Assembly: GCA_025602905.1 (NCBI GenBank)
Contig: JAHLKI010000019.1
Location: forward strand, 1-64,000
Direction of reading: 5' to 3'
DNA: 64,000 nucleotides
Origin: Phlyctochytrium arcticum
Lineage: Eukaryota; Chytridiomycota; Chytridiomycetes; Chytridiales; Chytridiaceae
Of the stretch, positions 1-9,800 are shown piece by piece; positions within the stretch are counted from its first letter, which is position 1; each line of letters opens with the position of its first letter. The notes below the pieces were generated by a model. That model searched no databases. It had not been told where the DNA came from and saw only the letters and a program-made list of their open reading frames with translations. A program made the translations under genes and the position numbers.

Positions 1-861
1 AAAACATATTCGTCCATCGTCATAGGCTCTTTTGATGGGCTAACATCAGTTGTTAGCCTAGATCAAGGTTCATTGGACAATCAGAAACTCACTTTGTACA
101 GCAGTAACCCGTTCCGCACATCATTAATATCCTGTAAATCCACCATCCACATTAAGTGCTCCCACGCATGTTTGAAGAGATGTCCGGCGATAATATGTTT
201 TGAATCTAAAGTGATACCGGAGAGAGAACACTGGAGTTTATCGGGAACAACCTTGAGCTACTTACGCGTTTTTCCCATTGTAGCCCGAACCAGTTTCGTT
301 TTAAATTGGCGGGCAGCCGATCCGCCTGTCTCATTTCCTTCCGTGTATGATAATTCCATCTCCATTAGCGACGATATACCTCGGGAGATTAAGTCCGAAT
401 ACTTGATAAGAACATCCAGTTTTGACTCGAGCGATGACAAGTTCGGGAGACCTAGGAATCAGCCAAGTACATGGAAGATCGTCACATTAGCGAAAGCGAG
501 AGTGAGGAATTGGGTCAAGGAATGAAGGTTGAACCCCTCCCTTACCACTAGGTGTCGGCGGAACTCGTTCCGGCACTACAATCTGCAGCGGTTGCTGGTC
601 AGTCTCCTGCAGGTCTTTCACTTTGTATCGGCCATCTAAGGCTGTGCCATTGTCGAGTGCTGCCTTGTCCTTGTAGACGAGGAGTCTTCCGGCCGTAACG
701 TCCTTTAAAAGAGCATCCTGCTTCCACTTATTCCACACTGCTTTGCGCAGCTCGGCCACGATTTCAACCTCTGCAGTGAGACGGATTGACGAAGAATCAC
801 TCAGTTCTTCACCCTTGGTATTGCATAATTGATACCAGAGTTTTGTAGTGGGGCTATCCAT
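1..861 (-). CDS. Crinkler-type protein with HNH-nuclease-like C-terminus (3' end outside window)
   Basis: Four exons read by splice signals: 861-546, 451-266, 205-93 and 39-1, with GT-AG introns of 94, 60 and 53 bp and phases that match throughout. Residues 1-105 form the CRN N-terminal module (ubiquitin-like header in published models) and end in PLQIVVPERVPPTP, equivalent to the junction motif of the divergent neighbour. Exons 3 and 4 join to give AGHLFKHAWEHL, then DVRNGLLLYKPIKRAYDDGR, the shape of an HNH nuclease (His in the first strand, Asn of RNGL, then a hydrophobic-x-F/Y-D tail). The gene runs off position 1, so the tail is unseen. Known for the family: CRN proteins pair this header with NTPase or nuclease effector domains and are secreted or nuclear effectors. 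No signal peptide is visible. The reading through three introns without a stop argues that the gene is functional. Substrate and target are unknown. Confidence 0.8.
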
Positions 862-999
862 TTCTGAGATTTGTGCTGTTGAATGTTGCCGACCGCCATG
901 TTTTGTGTCTGTCGAGAGGAGAGAACTGCAACTGTTGAACTGTGGGTGGTTGACACACGTGATTTTTGCAGGGTGTTTTGGTGTTGGAAATCTGCAGAA
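862..999. promoter_or_regulatory. Shared divergent promoter of the CRN pair
   Basis: 138 bp separate the two CRN start codons, which point away from each other. The bases around each ATG (CAGAAATGGATAGCCCCACTA on each strand, one base short of identical context) form an inverted repeat that continues with lower identity into both coding regions. Both 5' leaders and any promoter must lie here. No clear TATA box is seen. Confidence 0.6.
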
Positions 1000-2295
1000 A
1001 TGGATAGCCCCACTATGGAGATCTGGTTTCAACTATGCGATGCCAAGGGCGAACCCTTATCGGGAATCGGCCCCGACGAGGTCTCGCTTTCCAACGCCAA
1101 TAGCGATATTGCGGACTTACGCAAAGCAGTGTGGGACGAGTGGAAAGGGACACAGCTTATGCAAGGAGTAGCAGCCAGAAGACTCCGCGTCTACGCCAAC
1201 GCAGAAGCACTAAAGGACGACAAAGGCCGGCTTGATCTTGATAAACCGCTGGCATTGGTATTGGAAGAAGCAAAAACAGAAAACAAACGAAACACGCCCA
1301 AGAACCCGCTGCAGATTGTGGTGCCGGAGCCAGTTCCGCCGACAACAATCCAGCCGCCCCAAACCGAACTTTACCCGCGTTGCGACATCCCATTCTTTAA
1401 CACAATTGGCAAGGCTGATGAAAGTAATCGGTGGATTTCGTTCGAAACAGATATCCCGTCTACCTCTTTGAACAGACTGTACATCCGCGAATGCTATCGA
1501 ACGATTGCATCAACACTCATCAACAAAGCAATCGTCACTGGTACCCCAGGCATTGGCAAGTCGCTCTTCCTCATTTACCTCTTATGGAAATTGGTCAAGG
1601 AAGGGAAGCGTGTTCTCTTCGTTTATCATCCTCACACAATCTACTATGATGGTCAAGGCGGAGTATTTGATTGCTCAAAGAGCACTCTTCCGCGCTCTGG
1701 CCAGATATCCTTCTGGAATACCCATCTGTGGCTTCTATTTGATGCTAAGATGAAGCAGGAGCGAGATCTTGGTGCTTTCCCCTTTCCACGTTGCAAATGC
1801 ATCGTCTCGACCTCCCCACGACGAGCAATGGTGAACGATTTCAAAAAACCTCCTGTGCCTCAAAAGTTTTACATGCCCACATGGACCGAGGCTGAACTGA
1901 AAGTGATTGCGCCGTTCTTTCCGAACGCAAATGAGTGGAGTCGCCGTTTCGAAATTCTTGGGGGAATCCCTCGTTACGTATTGGAAGACACGGAACAAGA
2001 TCCGACAAAGATGCTCGAAGTGGCATGTACCGACTGTGAAATGGAGGACATCATCATGAAAATAGGCTTGAACACGCAAACAACGGAAAAATCAAAGGTT
2101 ATTCATCGCTTGATTCACATTACATCTACTCCTCCGTATACAGATTCGGACAATGACTTCGCATCTCCAACCGCCCTGAATATAGTTGCGCGAATGAAAA
2201 GAGAACCAGCCAGGCGCATATGGCCACAACTTCAAGACGCTTCCAGAGCACATCCTCATATTGCTGCGTTATATGGACATATTTTCGAGCCGTAA
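1000..2295 (+). CDS. Crinkler-type protein with P-loop NTPase domain
   Basis: Uninterrupted reading frame of 431 residues. The start is placed at ATG 1000 because the MDSPTMEIWFQLC start aligns with MDSPTTKLWYQLC of the divergent gene; the frame itself is open further upstream. Residues 1-112 are the CRN header, closing with LQIVVPEPVPPT. An AAA/STAND-like P-loop NTPase follows: Walker A GTPGIGKS at 181-188 and a Walker B-like WLLFDA around 245-249. After the NTPase, family members usually carry a nuclease or kinase-like effector part. Here the frame stops at YGHIFEP, and the stop lies inside GTAAGC, a possible splice donor at 2292. Either an unseen exon follows or the effector domain was lost; no convincing CRN C-terminus is seen in the next kilobase. 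The role as an effector or in element conflict is inferred from the family. Confidence 0.8.
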   Translation: MDSPTMEIWFQLCDAKGEPLSGIGPDEVSLSNANSDIADLRKAVWDEWKGTQLMQGVAARRLRVYANAEALKDDKGRLDLDKPLALVLEEAKTENKRNTPKNPLQIVVPEPVPPTTIQPPQTELYPRCDIPFFNTIGKADESNRWISFETDIPSTSLNRLYIRECYRTIASTLINKAIVTGTPGIGKSLFLIYLLWKLVKEGKRVLFVYHPHTIYYDGQGGVFDCSKSTLPRSGQISFWNTHLWLLFDAKMKQERDLGAFPFPRCKCIVSTSPRRAMVNDFKKPPVPQKFYMPTWTEAELKVIAPFFPNANEWSRRFEILGGIPRYVLEDTEQDPTKMLEVACTDCEMEDIIMKIGLNTQTTEKSKVIHRLIHITSTPPYTDSDNDFASPTALNIVARMKREPARRIWPQLQDASRAHPHIAALYGHIFEP

Positions 2296-2320
2296 GCTAT
2301 TGATCTGGAGTTTGGACCAG

Positions 2321-2357
2321 CGCAGAGTGAGCGCACTCCCAGCGCGCCCACTCTGCG
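2321..2357. repeat. Hairpin downstream of CRN NTPase gene
   Basis: Nine-bp arms CGCAGAGTG (2321-2329) and CACTCTGCG (2349-2357) are exact reverse complements, followed by a short T run. The inner GAGTG-AGCG-CACTC is itself palindromic. It could be a 3'-end processing structure or the end of a small inverted-repeat element. Confidence 0.45.
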
Positions 2358-3039
2358 TTTTTGGGTTAGCGTAGCGTTTTGAATAACTTGAAGATTTTTT
2401 GTATTAATGAAACCCATTCCCAATTGTTAACAAGAGTTACTTTGGGGATGTCAAAATTAGCAATCCCTTGAAAGTTGGTTGATGTTCAAAGAATTAGGTT
2501 CCTCTAATTTTGGACGTTTTGACGAGTTATCGACACAAACGGGGTGAAAACCGAGTGAAAACACCTGTTTTTCACACATTCCCAATTTGTCACATTTAGA
2601 ATGACCCTTTTTGCTTGAGTTGTCTCGATGAATTCAAAAATTTTAATTCTCGAAATTTCTGTAATCATGGAGTGCGGCTCTCCATCGCTCTCCATGTTTT
2701 GACATATCGATGTACAGTTCTCCCCATCGGCTGCAGTCAGCACCGTACGCTATTGGTTGAATGCGCATTCATGTCCCTCCCGACAAAGGTGCTGTCGTTC
2801 GCGATGCCTGCGAAGTTCTTATTGTCGAGGTACTCGAGTCTGAATGTGTCAAGGCATTCGACGATATCCTCAAACGCACCACACCACACCAAAGTTGACC
2901 CAATCTTGACACATAACTTTGGAAATCCACATTACGTCGACTACAAGGTTCAGTTGGAAGTGTATCAACTCGTGGCAGCCTACCAACCTCTCCTCGTGGA
3001 AAGTTTTGCACCCGGTCAACCGCTCCCAGCACTCCTTCC
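2358..3039. other. No gene recognised
   Basis: Frames are short. A stretch around 2900-3050 has coding-like composition (for example YKVQLEVYQLVAAYQPLLVE) but lacks a continuous model. It may belong to the decayed gene that follows. Confidence 0.4.
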
Positions 3040-3362
3040 TCCCGCAGTTTTCCCGGAGGAGGGTATCAGTATCCGCATGCAAAAGTGGCTATCTATAAAA
3101 TGATTCGGCAAATCGAAACCCCTGATCCGTCTTTTCACTTGATCGGTCTCAATAATGTGCCTTCCCGGTCAGTTGTCTGTGATTTGAACATCATTTTCGC
3201 AGGCTGTATTGTTGTGCGCAGCATTCGTAAAAATGAGTCCGAAACTTTGAATTCCTTCTCATAGAGTCTGTTGAGTAACGTTCTTTCCCACATGCGTTTA
3301 GGAGGGCTGTTGAATTATACAAGGAACGTGGCAAGCTGGCGGGCCTTCTGGAGCTTCATTAA
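3040..3362 (+). pseudogene. C-terminal exons of an unrecognised, probably decayed gene
   Basis: One frame reads GYQYPHAKVAIYKMIRQIE from about 3061 to 3167, then a donor GTCAGT at 3168 and acceptor TTTAG ending at 3301 join it in phase to RRAVELYKERGKLAGLLELH and a stop at 3360-3362. The upstream continuation needs a frameshift (the coding-like frame before 3055 is a different one). The composition looks like protein, but I do not recognise the family. It may be an intact gene with an exon that I missed. Confidence 0.3.
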
Positions 3363-3985
3363 ACTGGTGAGTGCTAGCTTTTCTGTTCCTTGGTAGGCGT
3401 GAACTGATGTAGTGAAGTGGCCGCCATCAATCTGTGTCGGAGTCTTTGTCTGGCGGCGGCTGCCAAATCTCCACCAGTGTTTTGCAAAGCCGCCGTGTGT
3501 CTGCCTGGTGTCTGTTGTGTTTACATATTAAGATAATACATGGGGATGTCGCGCTAACGTTTCCCTTAACTGTCAAGCTGAACTTTTGCAACTGACTGCA
3601 CTACGGAACACAACAAAGAGAGACAGAGGATCTCCCAGATTGAGGTGGGTTCATGGATTCCTAGAGCGGAGGACAGTTTCGAGTCTTGAGTATGAGGACG
3701 GCTCAAAAGTCAATCTTCAGTGTAAACTCTACCGCAGACATCATAGAACAACGTATACGGAGAGCGTCAAAGGCACATGGCCAAAACAAAGTCGGAAATG
3801 TCATCAATTGAAGTCGTAGCCGAATGAATATGAAGAATGGAATAACCAGACGCTGTACTGAAAGAGATCACTGAAAAAAAATAGTTACAAGGGTATGGGG
3901 GAAAAGATCGGGAAAGAGAATATTGGGGCATGTACATGGGAGTGGTAGGGTATAAACATAAGAAAAGAGTGAAAGGTATTGGCCA
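3363..3985. other. No gene recognised; 3' flank of carrier gene
   Basis: Only short shadow frames are present. The right end is the 3' untranslated side of the minus-strand carrier gene. Confidence 0.5.
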
Positions 3986-5378
3986 TTAAGCGCGGAACTT
4001 TGAGGTCCCGGCAGCCAACTCGGCGGCAGCAGTGCTCAAGCTGTCGGCAATCAAGAGGGTGAGCATGGCGTGGGGAGCAATGCGGAGGTAGTAGACCGGG
4101 AAACTCTGCGAAATTGTGAAAAAAAAGTTTTAGTCGGGGGGGATACCAAGAACAAATGTGGAAGGGCAAAAAGGGCCTTACGCGGTAAAATGTTCCAGGA
4201 CCCTCGTTCTTGATGACTTTGAGTGCGCAGTCAAAGGAACCCTTGTAAGGCATCTGGCCGGTAGCATCGGGTCGTTGCTTTTGCATGCGCGTCTTGATAA
4301 AGTCAAAGGGGAGAGAGAGGAATGAAGCAAAGAAACCAGCGACTGCAGAGGCGCCAAACTTTGCGGTTGCACCGGGTCCAACCCGCTGGTCAAGTTCAGC
4401 TTTCGCGTAAGAGTACCTGTTCAGTGAGCAGGTTAGGATTGGGGATGCCTATCGGCGGAGAGATGGGAGACTTACGTAGAGAGCATACCCAAGTTGAGGG
4501 CCATGGCACGAGCAACGGTTGGGCCGGCTCCATTCCACAAAGAGAGGAAACCTTCTTCACGCACAATACGGGTCAAGGCATCTCCCACACCAGTGTAGTT
4601 TGCGCGCTTGGCGGCTGGGAGCATACCGTCGGATTGCATGCGAATGAGAGCCAAATCAGGGGGTGTTCCAACGATGGCCCCGAGACCACCTGCAGCGAGA
4701 CCCGACAAGGCGCGTTGAGCAAAAGTGACTTTTCCGTCGCCGTTGCGTTCCTTGGAGTAAGAGAGGAAGGTGTTGAAGAGACCCATGCGGGCGGTCGTGT
4801 AGGTGGCCTGGCGGAGCAGACCTGCAGAGAGGCCGCGGTAGAGGGAGGAGAATCGCTCCTTGCGGATGATTTCAGCAGCCAGAGTAATGGGGTTGACCTT
4901 GACATTCTTTTTCAAGATTCGAGTTAGTCCACGTCATAAAACGCATGCCCGAACAGACAGTATTCCATCCGACCCCTAATCCATCCCTCAAACCATTCGT
5001 GTCAATGAGAAACGCATGCTAAGCTCGGGGTCGTCGTATTGTTTGCACCATGTGTGAAACCCGATTGATTTTGCTCCGCAAAATCGTGTTCCTCGCCCCC
5101 GTTGGGACGTCATCAGTATCTTTTTGCGCTCGCTTCGCTCGCAATCAATTTGGTCCGCAAAATTGGCCCTCCTCGCTGCCTCTCGCATTCGCGAAGCAAA
5201 ATCATCCCCGCCCAAACGTTTTTCCTGGCCACCTCACCTTGGATCCCTCGCCAGCGAGTTGCATGCGGACCTTGACCATGTCGACGGGTTGAATAATGGC
5301 GGTAGCAATCATACCGCCGAGTCCGCCGGTGACAAAGGGTTGGGCAATCTGCCAAGGAGTCTTCGTTGTTGTGTCCAT
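3986..5378 (-). CDS. Mitochondrial carrier, 2-oxoglutarate/malate type
   Basis: Four exons: 5378-5238, 4906-4476, 4416-4182 and 4105-3986, introns of 331, 59 and 76 bp, giving 308 residues, the normal length of an SLC25 carrier. All three carrier signatures are visible: QPVDMVKVRMQL in repeat 1, GTPPDLALIRMQSD in repeat 2 and LPFDFIKTRMQKQR in repeat 3. GLSAGLLRQATYTTARMG and VARAMALNLGMLSTYS are hallmarks of the oxoglutarate carrier (SLC25A11) and its fungal and plant relatives. Such carriers exchange oxoglutarate, malate or related dicarboxylates over the inner mitochondrial membrane. The start ATG 5378 (MDTTTKTPWQIAQPFVTG) is the closest one before repeat 1. Intron 1 is unusually long for this window, and its acceptor (GAAAAAG after CTAAC) is weak, so that joint is the least certain. 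Confidence 0.9.
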
Positions 5379-6898
5379 GTCTTGTTTTCGTCTAAAAGTT
5401 GTGGTAGTGTGTGAGTGACAGGTCGGATGCAATCTGAGAGGTATAAACAAAGGGCCCTCCTTGCCCATTGCAGTGCATACTACATACCTGGGATATGTTA
5501 TAGGGGCAGAGTGCTAATGGCGATTGCAGGTTGTTGCGTAGGCGTATACGAGATACGAGCAGACGGTTGACAGGTTGAAGAGAGCGAGCAGTCCGAGGTG
5601 TCTTTTTGTGCGGGGTGGGAAAACTGAGGTGCAGGGTCCTGATTTTGAGGGGGTGCCGACGCGCTTCTTGGTTCCACTTTTCGAGACTCCAACGACGGCG
5701 ACGGCAAGGACAACGACCAAAGACAACGACCAAAGACAACGACCAAAGACAACGACACGAGGAAGGGAAGGCGAAGGGAATCCGGAGCTTTAAATAGTGA
5801 GTCCCGTAGGAATTGGGGATTGGGCACAAAGTGTTTGGGGGCAAAGAGTTTTCCGGCGGTATGTGTGCCCCCGCGGCTCAGAATCCTCAGATTGCTGCTG
5901 ACGTGGACGTGTAGCTTGACTGTGCCGCCATTAGATCGATGCAGTACGCCTATCGACTCGGCTTGGGGGATGTTCTTGAGTACATTTTAGCGGGGATGGG
6001 AGGGATGGGACGGAACAACCACCCATGTTTCGTGGACGGCCATTAGCAAAATAGTTCGGGATGAGGTCCGCTCATGATAAGATATAGACGCGGTTGATGC
6101 TCGTAGATTTTGGCTGAACGCGTCGCGGCCCTTTCTTCCGGAGCGAGCGAGCAACTGTCACTTGGGCTATCCATTCAACTGTCAATCCGGATGCGCCATC
6201 TTCATCATGTCCAAGGGATCAACACTCTGAAGAAGCAACCACTCAAAGACTTTCTCTCAAAGTGACGGAGGACGAAATCGCATGATACCAGACTTAAAGC
6301 AAAGATGGGAGAATTGGGTACCAAGAACAATGGCGACACCGAGGAGCAGCAACAACCGTATTGGAAATATCGTTTTGTATAGACTTTGTGGTGGACTTTT
6401 GTGCGTAGGTTTCCCCCTGTAGCTAGTGTAGTTCTTCTTGAAGTATATTTAAGGAGAACATCCCTGCCTCCGTCGATATACTGTTGAATTCAATAGCTTT
6501 AAATCAGAATCAAAAATCAATCCCCTCTTTGATATGCCCCTGACCGTTATCAGCACTATTTTATCCAGATGTTGTTCTGAAAGAGTCGATTCATTCAGAA
6601 AGATAGAGTTTGAAAAAGGCTTTATTTTGGCACAAAATTAGAAGAACACTCTGACGGTCAGGACAGCCTTCAACCAATCAACTAATGCGAAATGGGAGGT
6701 ATTGCCGTGCCGCAAGACGGTAAAGTCATCTCGGTTCCATAGTTGGTGTGTTCGACGCGTCGATCACTTCATGCGAAAGAGAACTCCGGTATCAAAGATG
6801 CACAAAACTCATATATAATTTGCGATAAATATGATACAGCTACAGCTACAAATGTTTGTCCCAACGGGTTCTATAATACTTCTATAAATGAAAACTCT
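5379..6898. other. Intergenic; upstream of carrier, downstream of THADA homologue
   Basis: No gene is supported. A short simple repeat (AAGACAACGACC units) lies at about 5705-5755. A TAG-rich AT stretch near 6400-6650 looks like ordinary spacer DNA. Confidence 0.5.
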
Positions 6899-9800
6899 TC
6901 AGGTGGATGTGGACAGGCAGATAGATTCAACCAAAGTCCATCCCGCCCCACCCTGACACATCATGGCCAAAAGACCCGGATGTAAGCTACCGCCCAGCCC
7001 AGTAACAGCCGTCCGAATCTGGGTGGCCAATACCGCATGTGACGAATTGTCCAATAAGTGAGCAGCAACGAGTAACCGCGTAATGACTGTAAACACTTCG
7101 GTTCGGCCGAAAAATGCGCGGTCGGTCGTAACCGCCGCGGTGCTTTGGGTCAAAAGGGATAGTGCCTGTCGAGCCCATGTGGAAATTCGGTCAAGGTGAT
7201 TTTCCCCTTGCACCGATGATGATGATAGATCAGAGAGGAGGCGTGCAGCCAAAAACATGTTGACAATCTCTTCATGTCGGGAATTGTGGGCTTCTTTAGC
7301 AAATAGCACGTCGTTGGCGGGATCAGAGGCCGCGCCAAATACCATTTTTAAGCGATCCAAATCTGATCAAAGGTTGCCGTTAATACATCGAACAGAATGA
7401 ATTAATAAAGTCAAACTTACCATCCTGCTCGCCAATAACTTTATTGCAACATTCAGTAGCAATATCGGATCTTGCTTCGTCGCTCCATTTTTGGCTGGCC
7501 AGATATGATCCCAACAATGCCCGACAACGCGAGGAGGAAACAGGTTGCTAAGAACAGTAGACGTTAGTCTCAATACCGGGGCACAATTTAAGTCATGTGA
7601 GCAAACCTTTAATTTCATGACCTTGGACGCAAGTTCTGCCGCCTCTTGGCGCACATCGGGATCATCATCCTCTAATAGACGGTCAACAATAATCAACAAT
7701 TTGACGATGGACGTATCCGTCAAAGATGTGTGCAGCTCGGGTATACGCAGGTTTTGGAGTGCCGCCAAGACTGCCTCGCGTGAGCTGAGTGGTTGCTCAT
7801 CCTGACTCCAAAATCGTAAAATGTCGATCAGGTCGGTGGGGAGTTCGCTCAATGTTTCCTTGTGACTGTTCATGTGCAGCGACAGCTGTCGGGCAATCAG
7901 TGGAAGAAACGCTTCCACAATGTGCGGTTTGCGCTTGGTAGCCACCAAGTCGAGTAAACTTTGGGCAAACGTGAGTTTGTCATCCAGCTGAACATCATCT
8001 GCCTTCATGGAGAGCAGCAAACTCGCAGCGACTTGAGGAACTTGGTAATAATTCCCTTGGCCCAACGCCAACCGCTGTAACGTACTTTGCATAAATCCTC
8101 GATCGATGGTAAGGGTTGCCAAATTGGTCTTTAGATAGGACAAGGTCGCCAGTTGTACTTCATAGTCGGAATCTTCCAACAGTGTCGCCAGAATCTTTGA
8201 TTTTTTTTCGGCATCCAGAACCTGCGCATCGAGATGGAGGAGAACGAGCGTCGCTTTCATTTGTCGAGCGGCATATCCGAGGATAGGGCCTTGTTTCTGA
8301 TCAGGCAAACTTTCCAGAGCCCAAGTCCAGAAATGCTGACGGACACGTTTCAGGTGTTCTCGAACTACAATATCGTCACGGATATCATCTGATGTGAGCC
8401 ATTCCACTTTGAAGATGTTATCGGCCACAATCTGCAGAAAGAGTGTAACTGTCGCAGGACATGGATTCGCGGTTGCCAAAAACGAGTAGTGTTGGAACAA
8501 AAGTGCAAGTCGTTGTACAGCTTCCTTTTGAACACCCGCGTCAACGTCCTCTAGATGAATACGCAGTAATTGCCGAATATGCAGTAAACTGCCATGTAGA
8601 CTATTTTGGTCTGCAAATGACGTCTTCCGGAACAGTTCTTCTACAGTATCCAATAGTTCTGCTTCGTGGAGGAGTGCACAGTAGGCACGTGCAGACATTT
8701 CGCGGACTTTGGTAATACTCGACGAGGCACAGCGCATCACACCAGTGCGAAACGCCGACAAGGCCATGGATGTGTCGGTGCTTTCCACTGATGACGGTTT
8801 GAGCCGCGCCAGAATGGTAAGAATCGGGTAAAGTGCTGGGTGAACAATCCCCTGATCCAGAAACGATGCAGCAAATGTTAGGTTATCCAGTAAGACGGCA
8901 TGGAGTTTTGGAAATCTCGTAAAAAACTCTCGGCCAGTGACGGTATTCACCAAATCCATTTCATTGCGGGCCTTTTTGGTTCCCAAAGATTTGCTGATGA
9001 GTGTCGAAAACAACATGGCCGCACAATTGCGGACCGGAAAGCTGGAGGACGAGAACCCGGCGATACAGAGCGCAAACGCCTCGCCGATATGGTCACGAAC
9101 TTCCGTTGCAATATTGGCGTCTTGAATGAGCGCACGGATAACATTGTAGGCGTGGACTTGAGGCAGGTCGAGACGCTCATCGGCAGTAGCAGGAACTTCT
9201 TCTTTACCAATAGTAAACAACCGGTTCATGGCCGAAGCCAAGAGAATCTTGCGAGAAGGAACTGGGGCGGACACGATGGCGAGGATGGCAAGCGGCAAAC
9301 CGGCGCTCCGGCGTGTAATGGACACATCGACAGAATTGATTTGTCCCAGGAACGCCTCCAACCACCGTTTTGGCAGTAGGTTCAGGTGGGCGTGATGGGA
9401 GGATAGAAGCGTTGTGCAGATGCTAGAGAAGCAAACATGCACGGCACTGAATGCCCCACGGTGGCGGATAGATGCCAGCAATGCGCGGAGGAGGTCGCCA
9501 GCTTCGACAATTTGGGAATACTTTACCAGCGCCGTGTCTTGTTCTTTGGATGCTGGCAAGGTGGTCCGGCACATCAAAATCTGGAGCAGTGCCGTTGATT
9601 CCTTGATAGTATGGAAGCAAGAGTAGAGAATGAGTTGAGCATTGTATCCTCTATCCGTCGAGACGTCACTGGTAGCGTTCGGACCAGCTTTGGCCACCAA
9701 ATCCTCCATATTTTGCTGCATATCGGCAAAAGTGGCCGGTAAATTGCCCTCGGGTGATTCGTCAGAGCAAACAGCCAGGACGATATCTGATGCAGCTCGT

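Noticed and set aside
7367..7606. C-terminal part of the unspliced long frame of the THADA homologue
   Set aside because: The tail is not conserved; removing introns 7606-7548 and 7420-7363 gives a coherent end.
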